Origin: Saprospiraceae bacterium | Lineage (GTDB): Bacteria > Bacteroidota > Bacteroidia > Chitinophagales > Saprospiraceae | Direction: 5' to 3' | Length of the DNA: 59,987 bases | Assembly (NCBI GenBank): GCA_016787525.1 | Contig: JAEUUP010000083.1 | Coordinates: 1-59,987, forward strand | In this document: piece after piece, positions 10,114-19,013 of the stretch | How positions within the stretch are numbered: position 1 is the first letter of the stretch | How the letters are laid out: the number at the start of each line of letters is the position of its first letter | Made by a program: the position numbers and the translations under genes | Notes under the pieces: generated by a model | What the model saw: the letters and a program-made list of their open reading frames with translations, nothing else | What the model was told of the DNA's origin: nothing | The model's database searches: none

Positions 10114-11136
10114 ATGAAAAAAATATTCATTCTATTATCCATTTGCCTGTCCGTCTTTCAAACTCAGGCACAATCAAAATACTGTGCATCTGTTGACTTG
10201 GTTGGTTCTAATATCGAAATCTCTATAAAAGAAACAAATGGCACGCCCTTTTTCATCGGTGTAAGCGATATTATTATCAACCCTGGAGGGCTAAATTATA
10301 CAACTTACAGTTGTGCCAATTCTTTACCTTGTGTAGCTATCAATGGGGGGCAATCGTCTTTGCTGTCGCCTTATACAATTGATGTGCTTAGAACCCAATC
10401 AGGTAATTTAGCTTTGAGTATATTGAATAATGGAGGCTCAAAACAGATCGGTTCAACAGCAGAACTTTTGGTGAGTATTCCTGTCACGGGTTCAGGTACA
10501 CCAACGTTGGTGAACAGTACTATCTTCAATAATACGTCTCCTACTTCATCTCAAATTTCAGAGTTTTGTACATCCACTGTCTTACCTATCGAGTTACTGT
10601 CTTTCAAAGCGGATAAAAAAGAAGACAAAGCTTTGATTCAATGGGAAACCACGAAAGAAAAAAATCTCGCTTTCTATGCAGTGGAGCGCAGTATTGATGG
10701 AAAAAACTTTAAAACCATCAACTACGAAAAGCCAAAAGCTAAATCTGAAAACGAAACAGCGTATTACAATGTCGTAGATGAAAAACCAGAATTGGGCATC
10801 AACTACTATCGTTTGAAAACGCAAGATTTAGACGGTGCAGTGAGTCAATCAAAAATCGTTAGTGTTGATTTTGGCTCTCAAATCAAAGCGAAAACTTTTC
10901 CTAATCCCTTCTCGCATGACTTGAGTATAGAGATAGACATCGAGAAAAACATCAAAGGAAATGTTACTATTGAATTGCTCGATGTTTTAGGTAAAGTGAT
11001 ACAAACCAAATTGATTGTTGCAGAAGGTCGAAAAGTGAACTGCACCTTGCCAACAGATGATTTAGTACCAGGCACTTATCTCATTCGCATGAAAAATGGA
11101 AATGATACTTGGCAACAAAAGATTACTAAGTATTAA
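10114..11136 (+). CDS. Secreted protein with type IX sorting domain
   Basis: A 340-residue exported protein. The signal peptide is residues 1-20 (ending TQAQ). Residues about 20-150 form a beta-rich domain with DVLRTQSGNLALSILNNGG, resembling the short adhesive domains next to Por-secreted proteins. Residues about 155-250 are fibronectin III-like (VLPIELLSFKADKKED...NYYRLKTQDLDG), a linker common in this phylum. The C-terminal 80 residues are a textbook Por/type IX sorting domain: FPNPF at about 258, then LLDVLGK and PGTYLIRM. It follows the giant gene by 116 bp and may be its partner; since the giant protein lacks such a domain, this one may be anchored independently. Terminators flank it on both sides. 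Confidence 0.85.
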   Translation: MKKIFILLSICLSVFQTQAQSKYCASVDLVGSNIEISIKETNGTPFFIGVSDIIINPGGLNYTTYSCANSLPCVAINGGQSSLLSPYTIDVLRTQSGNLALSILNNGGSKQIGSTAELLVSIPVTGSGTPTLVNSTIFNNTSPTSSQISEFCTSTVLPIELLSFKADKKEDKALIQWETTKEKNLAFYAVERSIDGKNFKTINYEKPKAKSENETAYYNVVDEKPELGINYYRLKTQDLDGAVSQSKIVSVDFGSQIKAKTFPNPFSHDLSIEIDIEKNIKGNVTIELLDVLGKVIQTKLIVAEGRKVNCTLPTDDLVPGTYLIRMKNGNDTWQQKITKY

Positions 11137-11171
11137 CCGTGCCTTTGACTTACGATTAAAAAAATAGATCA

Positions 11172-11209
11172 ATGCCCTCGACTTTGCTAAAAGTTCGAGG
11201 GCATCTTTT
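11172..11209 (+). terminator. Intrinsic terminator
   Basis: ATGCCCTCG and CGAGGGCAT form a GC-rich stem extended by ACTTT/AAGTT pairing, followed by CTTTTG. It lies 35 bp after the stop of the type IX-sorted gene, and a dispersed 10-mer begins 12 bases after the stem, at 11217. Confidence 0.8.
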
Positions 11210-11311
11210 GTGTACCCCCCTCAGTATTTTTCACAAATAGCAGGTAACAAATGACTTATTCACCGATTATTTAGAAAAGAACCTAATTTTTTAAATAAAA
11301 ACAAAATAAGT

Positions 11312-12016
11312 ATGAAGTGTTTAAAAACAACAATCAGTTTATCTATCCTATTTTTCTCAGGAAATTTGTTTTCACAAGACATCATCATGCTCAAAAATGG
11401 CGAAGAGGTGAAATCAAAAGTAACAGAAGTCAATAGCTCCGAAGTGAAGTACAAAAAACACAGTAATTTGGAAGGTCCAACGTATAGTGCCAACAAAAGC
11501 GACATTTTTATGATAAAATATGAAAATGGCGAAAAGGAGGTTTATGGCGCTATAAATACAAAGTCCGACCTTGTCACCCATAAACTCGATACACCAACCC
11601 ATCAAACCAATTCTACTTCAAAATTGAATGAGGATAAATTTTTGCGGATAAGTGGTTTTAGAATTTATGAGGGCAATACAAAAATCAGCGGTAAAGAATT
11701 TGAAGCTAAAATGAGAACCAATCCTCTTGCCTATGGCGACTATCAAACTGCGAGATATTTAAACATTTCAAGCAGCCTCATCAGTAGTATTGGGTTGATT
11801 TATTCAGTTATTCCAATGTTAAATGAAGAAATAACGCCTCAAGAAAAGAAGACTGCGAATATTGTGAGTTGGAGTAGCATTGCCGTAGGTCTTGGAATAG
11901 GATTTTTGGGTAACTCAAAAATGCAGAAAGCCATTGCTACTTACAATTCTTCTCAAAAAGCCGTAACTCGTTTAAGTGTCAATAAAAATGGGGTTGGTTT
12001 GGCGTTACATTTTTAA
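11312..12016 (+). CDS. Exported hypothetical protein
   Basis: A 234-residue protein with a clear signal peptide (residues 1-21, ending LFSQ). Residues about 22-70 have the pattern DIIMLKNGEEVKSKVTEV...VKYKKHSN...YSANKSDIFMIKYENG, a beta-rich module seen at the start of many small exported Bacteroidota proteins of unknown role. A low-complexity Ser/Thr linker follows, then a second region with two hydrophobic stretches (about 155-175 and 190-205) that may be membrane helices or amphipathic strands. I do not recognise a named family. The stop codon TAA at 12014-12016 is also the first three bases of the palindromic element copy 2, so the element forms the 3' end of the transcript. Confidence 0.7.
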   Translation: MKCLKTTISLSILFFSGNLFSQDIIMLKNGEEVKSKVTEVNSSEVKYKKHSNLEGPTYSANKSDIFMIKYENGEKEVYGAINTKSDLVTHKLDTPTHQTNSTSKLNEDKFLRISGFRIYEGNTKISGKEFEAKMRTNPLAYGDYQTARYLNISSSLISSIGLIYSVIPMLNEEITPQEKKTANIVSWSSIAVGLGIGFLGNSKMQKAIATYNSSQKAVTRLSVNKNGVGLALHF

Positions 12017-12231
12017 GTAATCAGAAATAAGTTTTTGCGTGTTTGATACTCACTGTTTTGCGCTACGCGCAAAAGACGTACTTTGAAAGTTTTTCTATTG
12101 GAGCGAGCGATTTTTTGATTAAAATTTTGGCTTTGTCAAAATTTTAATCAAAAAATCGCTCGCTCCTCAAAGTCCTTTTCGCCGCCAAAAGCGGCGTTTG
12201 AAATGCACGAAAACTTATTTTTGACTACTTA
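12014..12231. repeat. Cloverleaf palindromic element, copy 2
   Basis: Same length (218 bp) and organisation as copy 1, differing at about eight positions. In the central stem a C-G pair of copy 1 (base 110 with its partner in 122-153) has become A-T here through changes on both arms, and one further change gives a G-T wobble. The element begins with the stop codon of the preceding gene. Confidence 0.9.
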
Positions 12232-12272
12232 AAAGAAAAAAGAGAGGCAACTTCTTACCAAAGTTGCCTCTC
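12231..12272 (-). terminator. Intrinsic terminator of TPR gene
   Basis: GAGAGGCAACTT (12242-12253) pairs perfectly with AAGTTGCCTCTC (12261-12272). Read on the minus strand, the stem is followed by a T-rich run (12231-12241), giving a good terminator for the TPR gene that ends at 12302. Confidence 0.85.
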
Positions 12273-12301
12273 ACTGTATTAACAATCAAAAACTAAGGTT
12301 T

Positions 12302-13999
12302 TCAGTTACCCAGTTGTGTCATTGTATTGAGTGCTGTTTTATTAGCAGGCTCGATTGCCAATACTTTTTGGCAGAATTCTTTAGCCTTCACTAAATCTTG
12401 CTGCGCACCATAGTAGATAGCCATGTAGTTATATGCAGTGGTTACAAAACTTTTTGTACGAGCGTCTTCTGGTTTGGCTTCGTAAAGAGCAATGAGTTTT
12501 TCATAGGTATCTTTTGCCAACCATTTAGGATTTTCTACGTCATCTATTTGAGTTTGTGACATACCTTTGTAATAGAAGCCATCTGGACCGCTCGGCACTG
12601 CCTCGATGTATTTATCACAATATTTTATAGAACGCTCGTATTCCCGTGTCACGGCATTTGCATAGTACATACCAAAGAAATAGTCAGAATAAGTCGCTTT
12701 ACAGCCTTTGTTAACTTTCTCATCCAACATGCTCAAACCTTCTTTGATGAGTTTTTGGTCGTAATAGCCTTGAATAAAGCTTGAATAAATTTCACAAGTA
12801 CGTGTTGAGTCTAATTTAATTACCTCATTACCATATTTAATTGCAGAAGCTATATCGTTCAATTTCAAAGAAGAACGCATTGCATAGTTATAGTCATAGT
12901 CCACAACGCGGTCAGCAGGCAATTTTGCCAACAACATTTTCGATGCTTTGTTAGATTCTTCCATCAACATTTTCCACTCGTCGCCAAACTCTGCTGGTTT
13001 TTTGCCTTTTTCGAGTAAAGTTGCTTTCTCGAAATTAGCCCAAGCCAACCAGCGATATACTGAGGGGTACTTGTCTGCACTTGTTGCAGCAAATTTGTTT
13101 GCCTCTGTGATGGCACGAGTATAGTCTTTTGCAGAATAAGTCAAGAACTTGATGAAACGCAAACGGGCATCTGGGTCATCTATTTTGGTTTTTGACAAGT
13201 AGCAATCCAAGTCACCAGTTACTTTGTTGAACTCGCCAGTGGCATAGTGCAACTCTGCCAATAATTTGCAGAAACCAGCGTAGCTTTCATCTACTTTACG
13301 ACCCGCTTCGCACTCTTCGATGGCTTTGTCATATTTGCTGGCACGTTGCCAAATCAAGGCACGTTTCAAGTAAACCTCTGGGTTTTTAGGGTCTTTTTGA
13401 GAAGCTGTTTCGTAAGCACTCATCGCACCACCTGCATCGCCTTTTGCCAATTTAGCATCACCCATTTTGATCAAAGCTGTTGCAGATTTAGGCTCTATGT
13501 CACGAGCGCGCGTGTAATTTGCATCAGCTTGGTCAAGGTTTTTGTTTACACCATTCATATAAGCATCTCCAATGAGCATAAAAATCTCAGGATGCCCCTC
13601 TTTATATGGTTTAGCTTTTGATGCGCGAACAGCACTGTCAAAAGTTTTGAGAGCTTCTTTCTCATTTTTTTTGTCGAGCAACAACTTACCCATACCCACT
13701 TGGCATTGAGCATTACCTTTTGACAATGTTAAACCTTTGTTATACTGCTCGCGTGCTTTTTCCATAGCTTGTTGAGGATTGTCATCAATCAAGTTCAGAT
13801 AATCGCACTCACCCAACCAGAAATAAGCCTCCGCTTGTTTGTTGGGGTCTTTTTCAGAAGCGATGTATTTGTCGAGCAAACCTTTGGCTTCATTATAGTT
13901 CTCGTTGACGATTTTTTTCTTAGCTTCGTCCAAAGCCGTTTGTGCATTCAATGTCCATGCGAAAAGGAGCAACGCAGCGAAAATTTGGATTCTTTTCAT
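12302..13999 (-). CDS. Exported TPR protein of the TonB cluster
   Basis: A 565-residue periplasmic TPR protein. The start chosen is the ATG giving MKRIQIFAALLLFAWTLNAQ, a clean signal peptide; an in-frame ATG four codons earlier (14011) is also possible. The mature protein is tetratricopeptide repeats throughout, for example KAREQYNKGLTLSKGNAQCQ and DANYTRARDIEPKSATALI, with a last repeat near the C-terminus (KAKEFCQKVLAIEPANKTAL). Such proteins accompany TonB/ExbD/PstS-like genes in this phylum; here that cluster follows at 15.0-17.9 kb on the same strand. Its exact function is unknown; TPRs suggest a scaffold for envelope protein complexes. The gene at 14425 is a shortened paralogue. One 10-mer is in frame as YPSVYRW. 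Confidence 0.85.
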   Translation of the reverse strand: MKRIQIFAALLLFAWTLNAQTALDEAKKKIVNENYNEAKGLLDKYIASEKDPNKQAEAYFWLGECDYLNLIDDNPQQAMEKAREQYNKGLTLSKGNAQCQVGMGKLLLDKKNEKEALKTFDSAVRASKAKPYKEGHPEIFMLIGDAYMNGVNKNLDQADANYTRARDIEPKSATALIKMGDAKLAKGDAGGAMSAYETASQKDPKNPEVYLKRALIWQRASKYDKAIEECEAGRKVDESYAGFCKLLAELHYATGEFNKVTGDLDCYLSKTKIDDPDARLRFIKFLTYSAKDYTRAITEANKFAATSADKYPSVYRWLAWANFEKATLLEKGKKPAEFGDEWKMLMEESNKASKMLLAKLPADRVVDYDYNYAMRSSLKLNDIASAIKYGNEVIKLDSTRTCEIYSSFIQGYYDQKLIKEGLSMLDEKVNKGCKATYSDYFFGMYYANAVTREYERSIKYCDKYIEAVPSGPDGFYYKGMSQTQIDDVENPKWLAKDTYEKLIALYEAKPEDARTKSFVTTAYNYMAIYYGAQQDLVKAKEFCQKVLAIEPANKTALNTMTQLGN

Positions 14000-14011
14000 T
14001 GTCAATCTCAT

Positions 14012-14424
14012 GTTGTAGATGTTGTGAAGAAATGTTTTTTACTAAACGCTAAACTCTGAATTGTAAAATATCTTTTTCTTACCCCCTCAGTATTTCTTTC
14101 AAAAAATCGGAAAAAAATTTGTCAAATGGTGCAAAAAACGATTTTTTTATTCATTTCTAACATTAAGACGAAAACAGACAAAAAGGATTCTTCTTTTTTA
14201 GTTAATGAAATTTTAAACTTTACAAGTGGTTGTTTTCAAAATTATTTTTAAAAGATGCGCAAAATTACAAAATGGTTGTGCGTAGCCAAGTCTAAATTTC
14301 AAAAAATTTTGTTTTGCTTATGTAAAATATTGCAAATCAAGTATTCATGTTTTGAACTATCAAAAAAAATCTGAAAACGGCTTCAAAAACATTGATAACA
14401 ATGTAATCTCAAGCTCAATTTGGC
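14012..14424. other. AT-rich gap between TPR paralogues
   Basis: Contains no gene. It holds one dispersed 10-mer at 14083 and, on the minus strand, a TAATTTTG box (plus-strand 14260-14267) that fits a Bacteroidota -7 element for the gene ending at 12302. That would give a leader of about 240 bases. Confidence 0.45.
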
Positions 14425-15000
14425 TCATTCGTGAGGTGCTAACTTTTTGAATTTGGGGTTATTCATCTTTTCCCAGAATAGTTTTGATTTAGGTTCAATA
14501 TCTCTTGCTCGACTGAAATAAGCCATCGCTTGCTCAAGGTTGGGATGGAGACAATTTAAATAAGTATCGCCAATGTACATATAAGTATAGGGGTCTCCTT
14601 CTTTATAGTTTTTAGATTTCGAGGAGCGAATGGCTGTATCGAAGGTTTTTAAAGCTTCTTTCTCATTCTTTTGATTGAGTAGTAATTTCCCCATACCTAC
14701 TAAGCATAAAGGATTGTTTTTTGAGGTATTCAATCCTTTTGAGTATTGCTCAAATGCTTTTTGTGAAGCCACTGCTGGCTTTTTGTCAATATACTGCCAA
14801 TAATAGGTTTCGCCGAGCCAATAATAGGCGTTGGCTATCATCTGGGTGTCTTTTTCAGTTTTGATGTACTTAGTCAGTACCCGACATGCTGATTTGTAGT
14901 GTTTCACCTGAATATAATTTTTCGCTTTTTCTATCCTTTCTTGCCCTTTTATAGAAAAAGTAAATAGGCATAAGCTGAACAAAATGACTAACTTTTGCAT
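14425..15000 (-). CDS. Short exported TPR paralogue
   Basis: About 191 residues from the ATG giving MQKLVILFSLCLFTFSIKGQ, a signal peptide; an upstream in-frame ATG at 15054 would add 18 residues ahead of the signal and is less likely. It matches the first third of the neighbouring 565-residue TPR protein closely: both share GMGKLLL..KNEKEALKTFD and ARDIEPKS at corresponding places. It stops just after that block with a short basic tail, so it looks like a truncated duplicate. It may still be functional: the frame is open and a signal is present. It lies 60 bp after the PstS-like gene, probably in the same operon. Confidence 0.7.
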   Translation of the reverse strand: MQKLVILFSLCLFTFSIKGQERIEKAKNYIQVKHYKSACRVLTKYIKTEKDTQMIANAYYWLGETYYWQYIDKKPAVASQKAFEQYSKGLNTSKNNPLCLVGMGKLLLNQKNEKEALKTFDTAIRSSKSKNYKEGDPYTYMYIGDTYLNCLHPNLEQAMAYFSRARDIEPKSKLFWEKMNNPKFKKLAPHE

Positions 15001-15060
15001 GTGTCGCTTGATTTGATTAAGAAAAAATACATCAATAGGATTCTGAATCGTCACCTCATT

Positions 15061-16017
15061 TTATGGTGTATTGCCTACTTCACCCACAGGTTTTACTTTT
15101 ATTTCGATATTCCTTTCTTGTTGATTAGCTGGCAACAAACCAGCTTTCAGAAGTATCAATTGACCAATTTCACCATGCACAAAGGCTGTAAATCCAGAAG
15201 CCAACCCTGCACGACGCTCGCGCGTTATCATATACACTTCTCTACTGAGGGGGTACTTGTTGGGTATCAAATTGCCTTGATAAGGCTTATAAAAAGTCGT
15301 GCTGCCTTTGGGTGACACACTGACGAGACGCGTTTTTTTCAAAAACTCCCGTGTACGCGGGTCATCAGAGTCTGAAACCCAACTCCAACCGATGATACCG
15401 ATGGCGTTTTCATGGCTTGCCACATAATTGACCGCTTCGGCATGGGTTTTCATGGCATAAGCATTTTTAGGCATCGCCTTTTCGCCTGTCATATTGAGCA
15501 GATAACTGGTTGTGCCTGAGTTGGCATTGTCGAACACTAAATTGATATCGCCCGAACGTTTGCCATTCACTTGCGACCAGTTTGTAGTTTGACCCCTCAG
15601 TATGGACATGATTTGGTCGTAAGTAATATTCGTATCGCGGTTGCTTGGATGCACCAAAAAGGCAATGGCATCCACACAAATCGGCGTTTCCAAAGGGTCG
15701 AATGTGATGGCTTTGAACGCAGCACGTTCCTTTGCATCCAATTTGCGCCCAATCATAATGGTTTTGACACTGTCTTTGTAGAGGTCTTGAATGCAGTCAC
15801 TTTCAGAACGTTCTTTGACGGTTATGTGTGCTTTTTCGTAGTGATGATGAAAAATATCGGCTTGAGCATAGGCAATCGGTGTCAACGTTTCGTCAACAGC
15901 CATGCTGATTTTACCCGAAACAGGTGTATCCAATTCTTCGCTTGCAGAAGGTGATTGATTCGCGCAACTTGTTGCAAGACAAGCTATTGCGATTGAAAAA
16001 AAAAGTCCTTTTTTCAT
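15061..16017 (-). CDS. PstS-like phosphate-binding lipoprotein
   Basis: A 318-residue lipoprotein with signal MKKGLFFSIAIACLATSC; the lipobox Cys is residue 18. It belongs to the PstS-like periplasmic binding protein family: VDAIAFLVHPSN, the TTNWSQVNG segment and FDNANSGTTSYLL (the usual ligand-binding SGT motif), then AIGIIGWSWVSD. In this phylum such proteins are encoded with TonB and ExbD rather than with phosphate permease genes. No pstCAB genes are here, so the role may be in TonB-driven uptake or sensing rather than classical ABC transport; that is inference. Two 10-mers lie in frame (KYPLSREV and SILRGQT). Confidence 0.8.
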   Translation of the reverse strand: MKKGLFFSIAIACLATSCANQSPSASEELDTPVSGKISMAVDETLTPIAYAQADIFHHHYEKAHITVKERSESDCIQDLYKDSVKTIMIGRKLDAKERAAFKAITFDPLETPICVDAIAFLVHPSNRDTNITYDQIMSILRGQTTNWSQVNGKRSGDINLVFDNANSGTTSYLLNMTGEKAMPKNAYAMKTHAEAVNYVASHENAIGIIGWSWVSDSDDPRTREFLKKTRLVSVSPKGSTTFYKPYQGNLIPNKYPLSREVYMITRERRAGLASGFTAFVHGEIGQLILLKAGLLPANQQERNIEIKVKPVGEVGNTP

Positions 16018-16058
16018 GTATTCTTACAATTTTAATGTCAAAAGACAACAATATTAAA

Positions 16059-16277
16059 TTATTCCGTAGCCGATTTATCCCAACCTTGTCTGGCTCGATA
16101 CATTCTAAAAAGCCCATAGGCAATACAGCCAAAGCCGAATACCCAGCCGAATGTTTTTGTGCCAGTCATCAGCAAACCAGCATCGGTTGTGAGCATGATG
16201 ATGCCGATGACCAAATAACCCAAGGCTATCAACATTCTAAAATAAAAAGGCAACATACTTTTTCTTTGTTCGCGCAT
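16059..16277 (-). CDS. Small inner-membrane protein
   Basis: About 72 residues from the ATG giving MREQRKSMLPFYFRM. An in-frame ATG at 16322 would put the start inside a strong hairpin (16311-16364), so the downstream start is preferred. Two hydrophobic helices (about residues 13-31 and 38-57) predict a two-pass membrane protein ending in a basic tail RMYRARQGWDKS. Small proteins of this kind occur between tonB and the PstS-like gene in Bacteroidota clusters; the function is unknown. It lies about 40 bp before the PstS-like start and is probably co-transcribed. Confidence 0.6.
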   Translation of the reverse strand: MREQRKSMLPFYFRMLIALGYLVIGIIMLTTDAGLLMTGTKTFGWVFGFGCIAYGLFRMYRARQGWDKSATE

Positions 16278-16310
16278 GATTTTTGATTTTTGGCAAAAAT
16301 AGGCAAATTG

Positions 16311-16364
16311 TTTATTAGTCATTGGTCATTGTGCCATTAATTTAAATGACCAATGACCAATAAA
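16311..16364. repeat. Inverted repeat in tonB downstream gap
   Basis: A 20-bp arm at 16311-16330 (TTTATTAGTCATTGGTCATT) pairs with 16345-16364 with one mismatch, loop 14 bp. It lies between the end of tonB and the small membrane gene and could reduce read-through. Confidence 0.7.
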
Positions 16365-16378
16365 CAAAGGACTGAAAA

Positions 16379-17200
16379 TCACTGTAAAGCAAACTTGATA
16401 GGTATGGTGTATGCAACCGAAACAGCCTTACCATTTTGTCGTCCAGGATGCCATTTGGGCATCAATTGCACGACTCGAACGGCTTCTTCGTTGCATCCAC
16501 CACCGATACCTCGTTTGACGACGACATCCCGAATCGTACCGTCTCGACCGACCACAAACCCGACATAGACCGTGCCTTCGATATTATTTTCACGAGCAGG
16601 TGCGGGGTATTTGATGTTAGCTCCTAAAAACTGATACATGGCTTTCACACCGTTCGGGAATTCAGGATTTTGTTCGACTGTGATAAATGGTTTATCCTCG
16701 TCAACAGGTTTCGTGTCTTTGGGTTCAGGCGGCGGTGGCACATCTGCGGTGACTGGTACTGAGGGGGGGACATAAGCCGTCGGTTTTTCGCCTTCCACAG
16801 TTTTATTGCCAATCAAAGCCGTTGAATCCGTCGGTGGTACGATGAGTGGCGGCTCTTTTTCTGCTTCGATGGTGACTTGTGGCGGTGTAAATTTCACCAT
16901 CGCTATTTTCTTAACAGGTGGCGGTGGGGGCGGTAGTTTTTTAGGAATATCTGGTTTTTTCACGTCTTCAATGGGTGGTGCGACCATTTCTACAACTTTA
17001 TCTGCTGGAAATAGGCTTTTAAATTTCATCTTATCAGCAATCAAAGGGCTGCTGATGAGTAGTGCAAAAATGGCAAAGCCGCCTATTGCCGCTTTTTGAA
17101 TGTGTTTGCCATAAGATTTGCGCAGTGCATACGCGCCATAGGCTTTGTTGCGATGCTCGAACAAAATATCGTCCAAGTCGCGTTTCAAATAGTTTTCCAT
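16379..17200 (-). CDS. tonB: Energy transducer TonB
   Basis: A 273-residue TonB that carries proton-motive energy from the inner membrane to outer-membrane receptors such as the one at 40036. A cytoplasmic leader (LDDILFEHRNKAYGAYALRK, the usual Bacteroidota TonB start) is followed by a transmembrane helix at about 38-55, a Pro-rich periplasmic linker (PPPPPP at about 90, more Pro to about 160) and the TonB C-terminal domain from about 190 (YPAPARENNIEGTVYVGFVV, then GCNEEAVRVV and MPKWHPGRQNGK). ExbD lies 190 bp upstream, but ExbB is not in the window. The 10-mer is in frame within the flexible linker (VPPSVPVT) and carries a run of seven G, a possible slippage site. Confidence 0.9.
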   Translation of the reverse strand: MENYLKRDLDDILFEHRNKAYGAYALRKSYGKHIQKAAIGGFAIFALLISSPLIADKMKFKSLFPADKVVEMVAPPIEDVKKPDIPKKLPPPPPPVKKIAMVKFTPPQVTIEAEKEPPLIVPPTDSTALIGNKTVEGEKPTAYVPPSVPVTADVPPPPEPKDTKPVDEDKPFITVEQNPEFPNGVKAMYQFLGANIKYPAPARENNIEGTVYVGFVVGRDGTIRDVVVKRGIGGGCNEEAVRVVQLMPKWHPGRQNGKAVSVAYTIPIKFALQ

Positions 17201-17391
17201 GAAACGAGAATTTTGAAATTGTGAGAGAATTTATGGTTTGAAAAAGCGACGCGTCGTATAAATAGTAAGATGATACTGAGGGGGTATTTTGGTGTGTGAG
17301 GTTAAAGATTTTTTAAAATTATTTTTTCAAAATATTGATTATTAGCGTTTTGTATTGGTACAACTGTTCATTTTCACCTCGAATAAAGCCA

Positions 17392-17886
17392 TTATTTTAA
17401 ACCTAAATAAGTAGAATCCATCGCTTCCATAGGTGCCATTGTGAAAATCGAATGCGTGATATTCAATTCGTCAATTGCATCAATAAGGTGTTTGTAGTGT
17501 GCCTTTTCAGTTGCTTTCAGAAGGACAAACAGCTCCTTTTCTTCACTGTTGAAATAGGCTTTTGCTGCTTCTTGTTTCTGTAAAATCAATGTTCGCAAAC
17601 CTTCTCGTGAGTAATCTGCACTGTCTGGTTTTGCCCCTTTTTCGAGTGGACAAGTGTAATATTTGACCTTATCCGTTTCGTCGAGCAACAAAGTCAAGGC
17701 TCGATTGCAATTGATTTTCGGATAATCAGTGATGTGTCCTCCGTCCGCAGGTGCTGTCATCTTGATAACCTTTGGCTTCGCAAAAGAAGAAGCCAACATG
17801 AAAAAAGTGATGAGTAAAAAGCCTAAATCCACCATCGGAGTCATGTCAATGTGTGGCGATTTGGCGTTGGTTTGAAATTCAGCCAT
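17392..17886 (-). CDS. exbD: ExbD/TolR biopolymer transport protein
   Basis: A 164-residue ExbD-type subunit of the TonB motor. A short cytoplasmic N-terminus (KSPHIDMTPMVDLGF) runs into one membrane helix at about 20-37; the conserved Asp of the helix start is present (MVDLGFLL), which carries the proton path. The periplasmic part (about 45-164) includes LFVLLKATEKAHYKHLIDAI, the usual ExbD fold. Many Bacteroidota have exbB-exbD-exbD-tonB; here there is a single exbD, and the gene before it is a DUF4349 lipoprotein, so ExbB must come from elsewhere. Confidence 0.88.
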   Translation of the reverse strand: MAEFQTNAKSPHIDMTPMVDLGFLLITFFMLASSFAKPKVIKMTAPADGGHITDYPKINCNRALTLLLDETDKVKYYTCPLEKGAKPDSADYSREGLRTLILQKQEAAKAYFNSEEKELFVLLKATEKAHYKHLIDAIDELNITHSIFTMAPMEAMDSTYLGLK

Positions 17887-17929
17887 GATGTTTGATTTTT
17901 AAAAATGATAAAATATAATTGTTTGATTA

Positions 17930-18856
17930 TTAGTCATTTGAATTGTTTCTCTTCCTGAATCGGCGGAATAAAATAAATCCTACACCTCCCATCAAAAACA
18001 GTGACCAAGTAGAAGCTAAACCTACAATCAAATTGAGTAAAAGTTGCCAACCACTCAAAAAACCATCGCCCAATCGAGACCAAAAGCCCTGTGGCGAACC
18101 AGATAAATTGGATGAGCTTTTGTAGAAAGTCAAATTCAAAGTGCTGAACGCAACTTGGCTTGATAAGTATCTCAAACGACCTTCGGCTGACTCAATTTCA
18201 GAGCGTACATTGTTCAACTCACGTTCGACTTCCATGATTTCTTTGATACTTTGTGCTTTTTTCAAGAGCGTTGTATATTGATTTTCAAGTTCTTTTTTAG
18301 TTTTTAAACGAGCAGCAACGTCGATGTATTCCTCCGTAACATCTTGTGTGTGAATGTTTTTTGAATCAAAATATTCTGCATTAGATGAAATGACACTCAG
18401 TAGTGTGTCAAAGTTTTGTGCAGGCACACGCACCGACAAATGCACTTCTGAGGTCTTGTCATAGCCCGATTGACTTTCTTCGCTGACATAGCCATTGAGT
18501 GTATTCGCTGCATTGACTATGGTCTGTCGTGTTTGGGCTAAATCGGACGTTTTGAAACGTATATCACCTGTTTTGATGACTTTTCGATCAATGACAGGAG
18601 CTTGAGGTTCAGTTGAACCTTCTTTTCTTCGTTCATCTTTAAGCAATGGACTATGCAATTCTGTTTGGTCTAAGGCTGCTTTTTCGTTTCCGTTACTCGG
18701 CGGCGGTGGCGGTGGTACAGTTTTATCCATAGCAGGCGTTTGCAATTCAGCCGTTTTAATGCCTGATTCCTTATTCTGATGGCATGAAATCATCAAAATG
18801 CTAATTAAAGTAAGGGCTAATACTGAGGGGGTGACTAATCGCAGAAAATTTTTCAT
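17930..18856 (-). CDS. DUF4349 lipoprotein
   Basis: A 308-residue lipoprotein with signal ending LISILMISC (Cys 25). After a Pro-rich stretch (VPPPPPPS) comes a DUF4349 region (about 93-290): VIKTGDIRFKTSDLAQTRQT, GYVSEESQS, VRVPAQNFDTLLS, then a coiled coil (KTKKELENQYTTLLKKAQ...VERELNNVRSEIESAEGRL). A membrane helix follows at about 272-297 with a basic tail, so both ends may be membrane-bound. The family's function is unknown; coiled coil and anchors suggest an envelope role. Its 10-mer lies inside the signal peptide (TPSVLALT). It precedes exbD by 43 bp on the same strand. Confidence 0.8.
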   Translation of the reverse strand: MKNFLRLVTPSVLALTLISILMISCHQNKESGIKTAELQTPAMDKTVPPPPPPSNGNEKAALDQTELHSPLLKDERRKEGSTEPQAPVIDRKVIKTGDIRFKTSDLAQTRQTIVNAANTLNGYVSEESQSGYDKTSEVHLSVRVPAQNFDTLLSVISSNAEYFDSKNIHTQDVTEEYIDVAARLKTKKELENQYTTLLKKAQSIKEIMEVERELNNVRSEIESAEGRLRYLSSQVAFSTLNLTFYKSSSNLSGSPQGFWSRLGDGFLSGWQLLLNLIVGLASTWSLFLMGGVGFILFRRFRKRNNSND

Positions 18857-18955
18857 GAACCGTGATTTTGTTGTAAAAAAATGTTTTTTAGTATAGATGC
18901 AGAAATATTCATTTTGGCGTGAAGATTTAAAAAAAATTTGGGAGCAGACTTCTTT

Positions 18956-18963
18956 TATCTTTG
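18956..18963 (+). promoter_or_regulatory. Bacteroidota -7 box for methyltransferase
   Basis: TATCTTTG fits the TAnnTTTG -7 consensus, with TTTG about 16 bases upstream as a -33 candidate. A dispersed 10-mer (18967) starts four bases later, around the expected transcription start; the ATG is at 19014. Confidence 0.55.
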
Positions 18964-19013
18964 CACCCCCTCAGTATTTTTGAAAATTTGAATAATTGTA
19001 AAATATTGACAGA

